Below are positions 8,181 through 16,648 of a stretch of DNA of 64,000 nt, in pieces. Location: NCBI GenBank assembly GCA_035701265.1, contig DASSNU010000009.1:124001-188000 (forward strand), read 5' to 3'. Position 1 is the stretch's first letter, and each line of letters begins with the position of its first letter. A program made the position numbers and the translations under genes. The notes beneath the pieces are model-generated. The model made no database searches. It was given only the letters and a program-made list of their open reading frames with translations, and was not told the DNA's origin. This DNA is from DASSNU01 sp035701265 (GTDB taxonomy: Bacteria > Gemmatimonadota > Gemmatimonadetes > Gemmatimonadales > Gemmatimonadaceae).

Positions 8181-8819
8181 ATGGCCGTCCCGAGCATCAC
8201 CCCCGTCCCCGAGCTTGCGCCCGCAGCGCTCAGCGAGCTCGAGGAGCGCTTCTTCGACATTGCCCTCGACCTGCTGTGCGTCCTGGGCTTCGATGGACAT
8301 TTCGCCCGCCTCAACCCGGCGTGGGAGCGCACGCTCGGCTTCACACGCACGGAGCTCATGGCGCGTCCGTTCATCGAGTTCGTGCATCCAGACGACCGCG
8401 AGCGGACGCTCGCGCAGAATCGCAGCGTGCGGTTTGGCGGACAGGCGCAGTTCTTCGAGAATCGCTATCGCTGCCGCGACGGATCATATCGCTGGTTCCG
8501 GTGGAACGCGGCGCCCGACGCCGGACGCTACCGCATCTACGGCGTGGCCCGTGACATCACGGCGGAAAAGCACGCCGCCGAAGAGCGGGAGCGGCTCGTG
8601 CGCGAGCTGCAGGCCGCGCTCGCCGAGGTGCAGTCGCTGCGTGCCATCCTCCCCACCTGTGCGTACTGTCGCAAGGTGCGCGATGACGACGACTACTGGC
8701 ACACCGTCGAGGCGTACCTCGCGCAGCACACCGGCACCCGCTTCAGCCACGGGATCTGTCCCAGTTGCTACGAGCAGGTCGTGCTGCCGGAGCTGCACAA
8801 GATCGAGGGAAAGCCGTAG
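8181..8819 (+). CDS. PAS-domain protein with C-terminal CxxC zinc-like module
   Basis: A 212-residue cytoplasmic sensor-like protein. A PAS fold (about residues 15-130) has CVLGFDGHFARLNPAWERTLGFTRTEL and RDGSYRWFRWNAAPDAGRYRIYGVARDIT. A short coiled coil (EERERLVRELQAALAEVQSL) leads to LPTCAYCRKVRDDDDYWHTVEAYL, then FSHGICPSCYEQVV. This last module, with paired C-x-x-C motifs, is known as a recurring tail in PAS, receiver and GGDEF proteins and probably binds metal. No kinase, cyclase or DNA-binding domain is attached, so its output is unclear; it may work by protein contact. Ligand unknown. Confidence 0.85.
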   Translation: MAVPSITPVPELAPAALSELEERFFDIALDLLCVLGFDGHFARLNPAWERTLGFTRTELMARPFIEFVHPDDRERTLAQNRSVRFGGQAQFFENRYRCRDGSYRWFRWNAAPDAGRYRIYGVARDITAEKHAAEERERLVRELQAALAEVQSLRAILPTCAYCRKVRDDDDYWHTVEAYLAQHTGTRFSHGICPSCYEQVVLPELHKIEGKP

Positions 8820-8931
8820 CGCGCGCTGACGCACGACGCGGTATCTTCTTCGTCGCACCGGCGCACCCCGCACCGGCGCCTCACAGCTCATCCCTTCCCC
8901 TCCCACTCCCCCCTCCCTCCGCGAGCGTCGC

Positions 8932-9627
8932 ATGGCCACTCCCACTCTCTGCAGCACCACCGTCCGCAATGAGTCCTTTGCCGGCGTCACGTACCATCTG
9001 GAAGGGGAGATCGTCCCCGTGCTGCACGTGGAATTGGGGGACATCGGCGTCTACTTCGAGCATCACGTGCTGCTCTGGAAGCACCCGGGCGTCACCGTCA
9101 GGATCAGGCCGATGGCGGGCGCGTTCAAGCGGATGATCGCGGGGATGCCGGTGTTCATGACGGAGGCACTGGCTCCCGGGCACATCGCCTTCAGTCGCGA
9201 CGGGGCAGGGCAGATCCTGGCGCTCCACCTCGCGCACGGGGAAGGCGTGGACGTGCGCGAGCACCAGTTCCTGGCGGCAACGTCGAACGTCGACTTCACC
9301 TTCCAGCGCGTGAAGGGCGCCGCCAACATCCTGCTCGGTGGATCCGGCTTCTTCATCGACACCTTCGGCGCGCCGCACGGCGACGGCATCCTCTGGCTCC
9401 ACGGATACGGCAACGTGTTCGAGGTGACGCTCGGCCGCGGCGAGAGCATCGATGTGGAGAGCGGCGGATGGATCTACAAGGACCGCACCGTGCGGATGGA
9501 GACGCAGTACCAGCGACTCACCACGAGTCTCCTCGGCGGGAGCGGCCGGCTCTTCTGGAACCGCTTTACCGGCCCGGGGCGCGTCGGCATCCAGTCGATG
9601 TACGTGCACATGCCCGCAGGGCGATAG
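8932..9627 (+). CDS. AIM24 / TIGR00266-like protein
   Basis: A 231-residue beta-rich protein with the features of the AIM24 family: repeated L.V.L..GE..Y...G elements, GAFKRMIAGMPVFMTEALAPGHIAFS early, and WLHGYGNVFEVTLGRGESIDVESGGWIY later. It ends LFWNRFTGPGRVGIQSMY, the family's typical closing strand. Bacterial members form trimeric barrel-like assemblies of unknown function; mitochondrial AIM24 supports inner-membrane organisation. There is no signal peptide. No clear ribosome site precedes the ATG. Confidence 0.85.
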   Translation: MATPTLCSTTVRNESFAGVTYHLEGEIVPVLHVELGDIGVYFEHHVLLWKHPGVTVRIRPMAGAFKRMIAGMPVFMTEALAPGHIAFSRDGAGQILALHLAHGEGVDVREHQFLAATSNVDFTFQRVKGAANILLGGSGFFIDTFGAPHGDGILWLHGYGNVFEVTLGRGESIDVESGGWIYKDRTVRMETQYQRLTTSLLGGSGRLFWNRFTGPGRVGIQSMYVHMPAGR

Positions 9628-9692
9628 CGGTCATCGCGCCGTGCGGGGCGTCATGCGCACCGCATCGCGCGTGAGGCGGGCGCCCGTGCCGG

Positions 9693-10193
9693 TCACTCTC
9701 CGCGCGCGGCCCGACGCATCGCGTCCAGATCGATCTTCTTCATCCTGAGCATCGCGTTCATCGCCCGCGCGGCGCCGGCGCGGTCCGGGTCATTGAGCAG
9801 CGCGGTCATGGCCGGGGAGGTCACCTGCCAGGAGACGCCGAACCGGTCCTTGAGCCATCCGCACTGCTGCGCCTTCTCGTCCGCTCCCGCGGTCAAGTGC
9901 TCCCAGTAGTAGTCGATCTCCGCCTGGTCCTCACAGTGGACCTGCAAGGAGATCGCCTCGTTGAACTTGAAGATCGGGCCGCCGTTGAGGGCGGTGAAGC
10001 CGTGCCCGGCGAGCTCGTAGGAGACCGTCATGACCGTGCCCGCCGGCATTCCGTGGACCTCGCGCCCCGCCTCGCCGTAGCGGGACACGGAGAGGATGCG
10101 CGAGTCGGGGAAGATCGACGTATAGAACGTGGCGGCCTCTTCGGCCTGGCGGTCGAACCAGAGACACGGGGTGATCTTGGCGAAGGTCGGCAT
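9693..10193 (-). CDS. VOC-fold PhnB-like protein (3-demethylubiquinone methyltransferase-like)
   Basis: A 166-residue protein: MPTFAKITPCLWFDRQAEEAATFYTSIFPDSRILSVSRYG. This is the highly recognisable opening of the VOC-superfamily group long mislabelled as 3-demethylubiquinone-9 3-methyltransferase. It continues GHGFTALNGGPIFKFNEAISLQVHCEDQAEIDYYWEHLT and GWLKDRFGVSWQVTS. These are small metal-binding or ligand-sequestering proteins with no confirmed methyltransferase activity. It stands 110 bases downstream of the tag operon on the same strand. Confidence 0.88.
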   Translation of the reverse strand: MPTFAKITPCLWFDRQAEEAATFYTSIFPDSRILSVSRYGEAGREVHGMPAGTVMTVSYELAGHGFTALNGGPIFKFNEAISLQVHCEDQAEIDYYWEHLTAGADEKAQQCGWLKDRFGVSWQVTSPAMTALLNDPDRAGAARAMNAMLRMKKIDLDAMRRAARGE

Positions 10194-10303
10194 GGCGTGC
10201 TCCTCGAGGGTCGTGTGTCGTGACGGCGATGATCGGGGCTTTCACGTCATCGTCGAGCGAGGCGCCCGACAATCGACACGCGTGCCGCTGTCCCCCACCC
10301 TGC

Positions 10304-10888
10304 TCACCCGCGCGCGCGCGAGGCGAGCTCCGCGTGCCGGAAGCAGCCGGTGACGTGGTCGTTCACCATCCCGACCGCTTGCATGAAGGCGTAGCAGATG
10401 GTGGACCCCACGAAGCGGAAGCCGCGTGCTTTGAGATCGCGGCTCAGCGCGTCCGACTCCGCCGTGCGCGACGGGATGTCGCGGAGCGCGCGCGGGCTGT
10501 TCACGCGCGGTGTGCCGCCCACGAACTGCCAGACGTACCGGTCGAAGCTTCCGTATTCGCGCTGCACCGCCCGGAATGCCTTCGCGTTCGATATCGTGCT
10601 CTCGATCTTTCCCCGGTGCCGCACGATCCCCGGATCGGCAAGCAGCCGCTCCACGCGCGCCGGGGTGAAGCGCGCCACGCGCGCGGCGTCGAATCCGGCG
10701 AACACCTCACGATAGTGCTCGCGCTTGCGCAGGATGGTCGACCAACTGAGCCCTGCCTGCGCACCCTCCAGCGTGAGGAACTCGAACAGCACGCGATCGT
10801 CGTGCACCGGTACTCCCCACTCGGTATCGTGGTAGGCGATGTCGAGCTCCGTCCGCGGCCAGGCGCAGCGGTGCGGGGGTGAGGTCAC
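10304..10888 (-). CDS. tag: DNA-3-methyladenine glycosylase I
   Basis: A 194-residue base-excision repair enzyme that removes 3-methyladenine from alkylated DNA. It has the family's zinc-binding ends: an early cysteine in HRCAW followed by AYHDTEWGVPVHDD, and H-x-x-x-C in NDHVTGCFRH. The helix-hairpin-helix region and LTLEGAQAGLSWSTILRKRE are also clear. The start is GTG at 10888, overlapping the TGA of the upstream HTH gene (GTGA). It is the last gene of an operon with that HTH gene, a GNAT and a MOSC protein. Length matches the family, near 190 residues. Confidence 0.93.
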   Translation of the reverse strand: MTSPPHRCAWPRTELDIAYHDTEWGVPVHDDRVLFEFLTLEGAQAGLSWSTILRKREHYREVFAGFDAARVARFTPARVERLLADPGIVRHRGKIESTISNAKAFRAVQREYGSFDRYVWQFVGGTPRVNSPRALRDIPSRTAESDALSRDLKARGFRFVGSTICYAFMQAVGMVNDHVTGCFRHAELASRARG

Positions 10889-11361
10889 GGCGTCCCCTGT
10901 CGTGGCCCCGATCTCCCCAGCAGTCGATTCACGAGCCCGCCGATGTGCCCGAGCACGCGCATCCAGAGCGGCAGATACAGCGCTGGCAAAGACGGCCCAT
11001 AGTGGGCTAGATATTCCTTGCGCGCTCTGCACGTTCCGCAGCCCTCCGCATGCGCCGCCACGGCCGCCAGTGCCGCCTCGAACTCATCACGTGTACTTGT
11101 CTCCAGCGCGTGCGTGAGCTCGCTCATCGTTTCGCAGGCGGGCACTCCTGGCGCGGCGAGCACGCGCTGCTGCTCTTCCGCCGCCACCATCCACCGCACC
11201 TGCGCCGCAGCGTCGCGCGGCACTCGTGCGCTGCCTTTCTCCCACGCCCTCACGAGCTCCGGCGACGCGAGAAAGTGCCCGGCCGCCTGCTCCACCGTGA
11301 ACCCGAGCTGCGTACGCGCTTCGCGAAATTCGGACGACGTCATCACCGGCTTACGAGCCAT
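10885..11361 (-). CDS. XRE-type HTH protein with anti-sigma-like zinc motif
   Basis: A 158-residue protein with two recognisable parts. Residues about 8-60 (FREARTQLGFTVEQAAGHF then VRAWEKGSARVP) form an XRE-like helix-turn-helix. Residues 104-111 read HAEGCGTC, an H-x3-C-x2-C arrangement like the zinc site of ZAS-type anti-sigma factors. A C-terminal amphipathic or weakly hydrophobic helix (about 127-148) follows. This combination may be a redox- or metal-sensitive regulator, which is an inference. It overlaps the GNAT gene upstream by 11 bases and tag downstream by 4, so it may control or report on this repair operon. Confidence 0.7.
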   Translation of the reverse strand: MARKPVMTSSEFREARTQLGFTVEQAAGHFLASPELVRAWEKGSARVPRDAAAQVRWMVAAEEQQRVLAAPGVPACETMSELTHALETSTRDEFEAALAAVAAHAEGCGTCRARKEYLAHYGPSLPALYLPLWMRVLGHIGGLVNRLLGRSGPRQGTP

Positions 11362-11926
11362 TGCTCATCCAGCTCACGATGTTGTTCCCTGGTGTCTCGC
11401 TCGCGTCCGGCCGTCGTGTCTCCCAGCGCCACACCCGGCCGTCTTCCGGATGGACGATCTCGCCCACGAACGCGTACCCGCACTTGGCCAGCACGTGCGT
11501 GGACGCGTTCAGCTGCGGCAGCGTGTGGGCGCGCACGACATCGACGCGCGCGTCGTCGAAGGCAAAGCGTGTGAGGGCACGAGCTGCTTGTGTCGCGTAG
11601 CCTCGCCCCTCGAAGGCCGGCACGATCCCGTAGCCGATCTCCACCGACCCGCTCCGGTCGGGTGGGCCGGTAAAGCCGGCGTTTCCGATCGCGCACCGCG
11701 CCTCGCGGTGCACGACGACGAATCCCAGAAGCCAGGGATCCGGCGCGCTGAGCGCACGCAAGCGCTCGAGGAAGTGCGGCGACACCTCATCCGACACGAT
11801 GAACGATCGCAGCCCCTCGGCGGCCGAAAAGCCTGATAGCTGCTCGAACTGGGCGGGCTCGTCGATGAGAGCCACGAGCTGCGCCGGCGTATACGGCACG
11901 AGCAAGAGATCGTCCGTCTCCAGCAT
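11351..11926 (-). CDS. GNAT-family N-acetyltransferase
   Basis: A 191-residue acetyltransferase from the ATG at 11926 (MLETDDLLLVPYTPAQLVAL). Motif A is VEIGYGIVPAFEGRGYATQAARALT, the acetyl-CoA binding loop. Near the end LNASTHVLAKCGYAFVGEI matches the N-x-x-S-x-x-V-x-x-x-x-G element of RimJ-like enzymes. The start overlaps the TGA of the upstream MOSC gene (TGATG), and the stop lies inside the HTH gene, so it is coupled both ways. Substrate unknown. Confidence 0.87.
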   Translation of the reverse strand: MLETDDLLLVPYTPAQLVALIDEPAQFEQLSGFSAAEGLRSFIVSDEVSPHFLERLRALSAPDPWLLGFVVVHREARCAIGNAGFTGPPDRSGSVEIGYGIVPAFEGRGYATQAARALTRFAFDDARVDVVRAHTLPQLNASTHVLAKCGYAFVGEIVHPEDGRVWRWETRRPDASETPGNNIVSWMSNGS

Positions 11927-12420
11927 CACGCCTGCGATGCACCGTCCGCTGCGCCGGCCTGCACCCGCTCCCACTCCACCACATCACCGATCGCGATCGC
12001 GCCCCCATCGAGCACTTCGGCGAACGCACCGCCACGCCACTCGGGGTACATGAGCGCGCGCAGCCCCGGCACCGCTTCCTCCATCTGGTTGCATGGCTTC
12101 ACATCGCCCAGCACGCGCACGCGCGTCGTGCCGAGTCGCAACGTGCGGCCACGGCTTTTCCGCAGATCGATCCCGGAGACGAGCACGTTCGCGCGACGCG
12201 TCTCGGGGCCAGCGTTGCTCCCGAGCGCCCGCACGAGCGCGTCCCAGATCTCGCGCTCGAGGATGGTGACCTGCCGCCGCCGCCCCTGGTCCGCGTTGCC
12301 GGCGATGCCCTGGTCGGCCACGAGCTGCAGATGCTGCTGTGCATCCATCGGTCCGCGATGCGCGCGCTTGATCCAGAGCCCCTCGATGCGCCCGGGGCCG
12401 GGACGGTCGGTGTCGGTCAT
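11926..12420 (-). CDS. MOSC-domain protein
   Basis: A 164-residue single-domain MOSC protein, related to the C-terminal domain of molybdenum cofactor sulfurase and to YiiM. It starts at the ATG at 12420 (MTDTDRPGPGRIEGLWIKRAHRGPMD). It has GIAGNADQGRRRQVTILEREIWDAL, the usual substrate-facing loop, and the conserved cysteine in GDVKPCNQMEE. MOSC domains bind Mo-cofactor or pterin-like groups and move sulfur; small stand-alone members are mostly uncharacterised, and a YiiM-like detoxifying role is possible. The stop overlaps the next gene's start by one base. Confidence 0.85.
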   Translation of the reverse strand: MTDTDRPGPGRIEGLWIKRAHRGPMDAQQHLQLVADQGIAGNADQGRRRQVTILEREIWDALVRALGSNAGPETRRANVLVSGIDLRKSRGRTLRLGTTRVRVLGDVKPCNQMEEAVPGLRALMYPEWRGGAFAEVLDGGAIAIGDVVEWERVQAGAADGASQA

Positions 12421-12443
12421 ATGGTGAAATGTGGCCTCAGGGT

Positions 12444-12740
12444 TCAGTGCCTGGTAGAGGAGTGTGCGTCGGGGTTCGTCAGGACGCGCGCCGCGGCATC
12501 CGCCGATGGGATCACGGGGATGACATCGAACTCCACCAGGTCCGCCCACGCGGCAGTCCACTGGTCGATCAGCTCACGGTCGTCACACTCCATCACTTGA
12601 TAGCAGCGCGCCAGATCGTCCGTCACCCAGCTGTTCACATACTGCAGGCCGGGAGGGGCCAGACGACCCTTCGCCTGGAAGCGCTCATACACGGGGCGCG
12701 GATCGCCGCCGCGGAACCGCTCGATGACCATGAAGAGCAT
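12444..12740 (-). CDS. DUF3303-family small protein
   Basis: A 98-residue protein: MLFMVIERFRGGDPRPVYERF, then GLQYVNSWVTDDLARCYQVMECDDRELIDQW and FDVIPVIPSADA. This is the dimeric alpha/beta-barrel-like DUF3303 pattern (ferredoxin-like fold related to YciI and NIPSNAP). The ATG at 12740 or the one three codons later could be the start. It precedes the MOSC-GNAT-HTH-tag run by 23 bases and is probably its first gene. Function unknown. Confidence 0.8.
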   Translation of the reverse strand: MLFMVIERFRGGDPRPVYERFQAKGRLAPPGLQYVNSWVTDDLARCYQVMECDDRELIDQWTAAWADLVEFDVIPVIPSADAAARVLTNPDAHSSTRH

Positions 12741-12841
12741 TCGGGAGCCTCGCCAGGGAGTGCTGGAGCAGTACGTGCGGACATCGAGTCGGTTTCACGG
12801 CGGCTCGCACGGGCAGGCGCGCCATCACGCGTTGCCGGCAG

Positions 12842-13402
12842 CTACATCGCCGGCCACAACCAGGTGAACACCAGCCCGGTCAGCAGGCCGTACAGGATCG
12901 CGTCGAACGCGCTCTTGAACGCGGTGGACCACTTGCGATGGTACCAGATCGAGAGCGGCCATGCGCCGAGCGAATAGCTGAGGAAGGTGAGGATCGCGCC
13001 GTAGTGGAAGATCGCGTGATCGTCACCGCCAGGTCCGACGATCGTGCCGGTCACTCCTCCGGCGATTGCCGCCACCAGCAGCGTGAAGGCGAACCACTGT
13101 GCCATGTACCGGCCCATGTTCGCGCTCGGCGGAATCACCGTCATCGTCACGCTCGGTCCTGCCGCCCACTTGTCCACGAACTCGGGATTGCGCGCACCAC
13201 TCGGCAGGCGCGGGCTCGGCACACAATAGTCGCCTGGCCGGAGGCCGAGTTGCCGTATGGCGCCCAGCACCGCGTCATCGTCGGGCACGTTGCCGAAGTC
13301 GCGCCTGTGCCATGGCGCGACCATCTGAACGATCAACGACAGGACGAACACCGCAACGGCAGCCACGAGTATCGGCAACACCAACGACGCGATCGGAGTC
13401 AT
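12842..13402 (-). CDS. Conserved integral membrane protein
   Basis: A 186-residue protein with about four hydrophobic segments: residues 5-28, near 105-125, 135-152 and 165-184. Between the first and second helices is a soluble part with HHR-like WHRRDFGNVPDDDAVLGAIRQLGLRPGDYCVPS, a pattern I recall from uncharacterised inner-membrane proteins. The end GLLTGLVFTWLWPAM is the family's final helix. There is no catalytic motif. It is on the minus strand in a run of separately spaced genes. Confidence 0.75.
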   Translation of the reverse strand: MTPIASLVLPILVAAVAVFVLSLIVQMVAPWHRRDFGNVPDDDAVLGAIRQLGLRPGDYCVPSPRLPSGARNPEFVDKWAAGPSVTMTVIPPSANMGRYMAQWFAFTLLVAAIAGGVTGTIVGPGGDDHAIFHYGAILTFLSYSLGAWPLSIWYHRKWSTAFKSAFDAILYGLLTGLVFTWLWPAM

Positions 13403-13439
13403 GCGGGCCTCGAGTGGTGAGTGGGGCAGCGATACGCTG

Positions 13440-14081
13440 TTACGTCCTCACGAATTTCAGATGCACGACGTTCGGCGTTGCAACCGTCTGGATGAGCGTA
13501 AGCCCGTGCAGATCATCGACGCCGTCGAAGAGCCGCTCACCTCCACCGAGCAGCACGGGCACGACGTGAAGCTGCATCTCGTCCACCAGACCGGCACTGA
13601 GATATTGCCGTGCGGCCTGCGCGCCGCCGCCCAACGCGATGTCCTTCCCCGCCGCAGCGTGCTGCGCCTGCGCGAGCGCACTCTCGATGCCGTCGGTGAC
13701 GAAGGTGAAGCTCGTGCCACCTTGCATGATGAGCGGATCGCGCGCGTGGTGCGTCAGCACGAACACCGGATGATGAAATGGCGGAGTGCGTCCCCACCAG
13801 CCGGTCCACGGATCCGTCGTGCTCCATGGCCCCGGGCCGCCGCCGAACATGTTCCGCCCCATGATGGTCGCGCCGATGTTGGCCACCTCGTCTTCGACTA
13901 TCGGCGTGCTCTCGTTCACCTCGCCACCCGGCAGACCATGTTCGCGCCGCCACGTCGCCAGCGCGACCACCCACTCGTGCAACCGCTCACCGCCGGCGCC
14001 GAGTGGCTCCTGCCGGCTCTGGTTCGGCCCGGCGACGAAGCCGTCGAGCGAGATGGAGATGCGGAATCGGAGTCTGGACAT
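13440..14081 (-). CDS. Dihydrofolate reductase family protein (RibD C-terminal domain-like)
   Basis: A 213-residue protein from the ATG at 14081 (MSRLRFRISISLDGFVAGPNQS). It matches the stand-alone RibD-C/DHFR-like family: S-x-DG-x-x-A-G at the start, ATIMGRNMFGGGPGPW, then FVLTHHARDP and GKDIALGGGAQAARQYLSAGLVDEMQLHVVPVLLGGGERLF. The fold binds NADPH and probably reduces a pterin- or pyrimidine-like substrate, but these homologues are generally unassigned. It is unlikely to be the housekeeping folate enzyme. It lies 37 bases upstream of the membrane protein gene. Confidence 0.87.
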   Translation of the reverse strand: MSRLRFRISISLDGFVAGPNQSRQEPLGAGGERLHEWVVALATWRREHGLPGGEVNESTPIVEDEVANIGATIMGRNMFGGGPGPWSTTDPWTGWWGRTPPFHHPVFVLTHHARDPLIMQGGTSFTFVTDGIESALAQAQHAAAGKDIALGGGAQAARQYLSAGLVDEMQLHVVPVLLGGGERLFDGVDDLHGLTLIQTVATPNVVHLKFVRT

Positions 14082-14172
14082 CAGGTCACCTGTCATTTCG
14101 ACGTTGGGTGCGGGCGACGGCGGGATCCACAGGAGAGCGACCGTGCGAGCGTGCATGCGCCCGCGCGCGCCG

Positions 14173-16365
14173 CTACGAAATCCACATGCTCACGCTCACC
14201 ACCACCCACTCCTCGCCGCGGCGTTCGAGCGCCAGTTTCACGCCGCCACCGCAGAGACAAGGTGCACCCACAGGACTCAATGCGAAGTTCAGGTAGAAGC
14301 GATTTCCGGTTCTGGTCACCGGTTCGATGTACCATGCCATCTGGAGACCCTCGCGCGCCACGCGCTCCTCGAGCGCCTCCTGGGACAGTACCTGGAAGTC
14401 GGATGCCGCGGACGTCTGTGCGGACGGGAGCACGTTCGTCGACACCAGGATGCGCGTGTCCGGTCGTTCGTTGTGCACCCACGGCGGGCGGATGGCGTTG
14501 CCCGATGTGTCGGTGAACGTGCCTCGTCCCGCGATGTAGGCGATGGCACGCCGCTGCAGGTCGGCCACGATCCCTTCATCCTGCACCGTATCCCGTGGCA
14601 GCAGCTCGTAGGCACGCATGGCGAGAGAGTCTCTTCTGTCCAGGAGGGAGCGCAAGAATGGGTTGGCGATGGAGTCCCCGATCTCCGTAAGGTACTCTGC
14701 GAGTACGACACGCCCCGCCGGGTCGCTCAGGCGCCGGAAGCGCTCGCGCAATCGCGAGCCGAGATCCCATCCCTCCGCTCGTGCCCGCATCTGGAGCGCG
14801 GCGAGTCCGCCCACCTGTGGCCGCACATGAAGCGCGGCGGAAACGCGCCAGCCCGGCTGGGAGTTGAGGAAGCGCTCGAGATCTTCGACTGGCGCATCGA
14901 TCCCCGGAAAGCCCTTGTCGTGCAGCGTGCCAGCGTCATCCACTCCCCAATCTTCGGACATGGCGCTGCCGTTCCCATCCAGCCACGACAGGACGATCGG
15001 GCCGTACCCGTGCACGGAATCGACACGCGCACGGACCGTTGCGGCATAGCGCGCGGGATCGGACTGGTAGGCCGCGAGGACCAGGAGATCGCGCACCATC
15101 GGATCGCCCGCCACCATGGCGGAGGATAGGAAGAGCGGGCCTTCAGTGGAATCGAAGCCCCGACCGGTCGCCAGCACGGCGACTGCCGCCGGAAGAAGGC
15201 GCTCCCGGTCGGTTAGCCGGCGGCGTAACGTGAGCCGCGGTGCGAGCTCCGTTCGCAGGACAGCAGCCGCATCGTGTCCGTACGGCCCGGTACGCTCTGG
15301 TTGGTATCGCAGCGCTGACAGCATCCACTCTGGCGCGATGCGGTGCGCCTCACTCTGTCCCGCCCACGCGAGCAATCTGGACAACGGCGCGCCAAGCATG
15401 GGGAGAACCCGGTCGATCTCCATACGCTCCGCCGGCTCGGTCGTGCGGAGCCGCCAGCGCAGCAGCGAATCGAGCGCTGCCGCGCTGGTGTCGCCCCGTT
15501 GTGCGAGCTCCTCGACGGGCGAGAGAGCCGCCGTGTCCGGGGTGGCCGACGGCGGATATCGGCCATGCTCCACGAAGTACGCGAACATACGATCGTGCTC
15601 CACAGAGGGGTCGTCCGCCCACGTGAAATGCAGCCGCGCTCGCCAATGCCCGTAGATGGTGTCCGTTGCGCCCCCGGGTTCATCGTACGTCATCAGGCCG
15701 CGAAGGAAGACATCGAGCTCACCGGACTGGAGGACACCGGCCGAATCGATGTGTATCGGTCCCGACACCGTCCCCGACATGTCCGCGTGGACGCGTACGC
15801 CGCCTTGGACGAGTTGGCGCTCAATGCTCCATGCCGCCTTGAGCGTGATCGCGTCCTGGAGAAACTGCATGGGGCCTGTGCGGACAGCATGGCGTGATGC
15901 GCTCAACGTGACGCTGTCCCCGCACGCAGTGAGTGTGAGCGTGGGCAACGATGCCTCCGCGTCCTCCGACTCGCGTACAGGCGTGAGCAGCGACAGCCCC
16001 ATGGCCGCCAGGGACGACGCAGCAGCGTTCGGCCATCCCTCCTCGCACCGTACCGACTCGGAACTCATGAGCGCCCCACGCACGGTTCCGTCGGGGTTCA
16101 CGAGGAGCGTCCCCTCCGACGGCCGGGGCTCATCGTCCCCCGCAACGCCCCACGCCACGGGGAGCGTTCCCGTCGCGGGCCACACACGATCTCCATCGAA
16201 GCGGAAGACGAAGGTCGAATCCCGCGCCACCACGTCCCAGGCGGGGAGGCCATCCGCCGCCCACCACGACGTCTGTCGCACGATGAAGACCTTGGGGGTA
16301 GGTTGACCTTGCGCCTGCAGTACGGTGGCCGTTGCGAACCAGAGCAGCACCACGATTCCGCGCAT
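14173..16365 (-). CDS. Large secreted protein of unknown function
   Basis: A 730-residue protein from the ATG at 16365 with a signal peptide (MRGIVVLLWFATATVLQAQG, probable cleavage after AQA or AQG). The rest is mixed beta and helix without a motif I recognise. The N-terminal 200 residues include FVFRFDGDRVWPATGTLPVAWG, and the C-terminal 350 look helical with arginine- and leucine-rich repeats (EELAQRGDTSAAALDSLLRWRLR; LLDRRDSLAMRAYELLP), perhaps HEAT-like. Four cysteines near the C-terminus (CLCGGG) and middle could be structural. It is probably periplasmic. The lipoprotein metallopeptidase gene upstream (16649-17515) is on the same strand. Confidence 0.7.
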   Translation of the reverse strand: MRGIVVLLWFATATVLQAQGQPTPKVFIVRQTSWWAADGLPAWDVVARDSTFVFRFDGDRVWPATGTLPVAWGVAGDDEPRPSEGTLLVNPDGTVRGALMSSESVRCEEGWPNAAASSLAAMGLSLLTPVRESEDAEASLPTLTLTACGDSVTLSASRHAVRTGPMQFLQDAITLKAAWSIERQLVQGGVRVHADMSGTVSGPIHIDSAGVLQSGELDVFLRGLMTYDEPGGATDTIYGHWRARLHFTWADDPSVEHDRMFAYFVEHGRYPPSATPDTAALSPVEELAQRGDTSAAALDSLLRWRLRTTEPAERMEIDRVLPMLGAPLSRLLAWAGQSEAHRIAPEWMLSALRYQPERTGPYGHDAAAVLRTELAPRLTLRRRLTDRERLLPAAVAVLATGRGFDSTEGPLFLSSAMVAGDPMVRDLLVLAAYQSDPARYAATVRARVDSVHGYGPIVLSWLDGNGSAMSEDWGVDDAGTLHDKGFPGIDAPVEDLERFLNSQPGWRVSAALHVRPQVGGLAALQMRARAEGWDLGSRLRERFRRLSDPAGRVVLAEYLTEIGDSIANPFLRSLLDRRDSLAMRAYELLPRDTVQDEGIVADLQRRAIAYIAGRGTFTDTSGNAIRPPWVHNERPDTRILVSTNVLPSAQTSAASDFQVLSQEALEERVAREGLQMAWYIEPVTRTGNRFYLNFALSPVGAPCLCGGGVKLALERRGEEWVVVSVSMWIS

Positions 16366-16648
16366 TCTGACTCCACGTGTTCGGGGACCGCGCCGCCACG
16401 TCACGGAAGGTCGCGATCCACACCCATGAGCGCGACCGCAACTCGCCTCGTGCCGAGCACGCGTCGAACGGTCAGCCAGCTCGATGCCATCCATCTCCGG
16501 AATGGGGACGAATCCGCGGAGATCGATTGCACAGCGGACGCTGGCGCACGTCATTGGCGGCGCCCTGGCACCTACACGCTGATACTCGTGCAGCCTGGGC
16601 ATCTCGCGGTCGAGATGTGCGTTCCGGTTCGCCTTCGCCACCCCGTGC

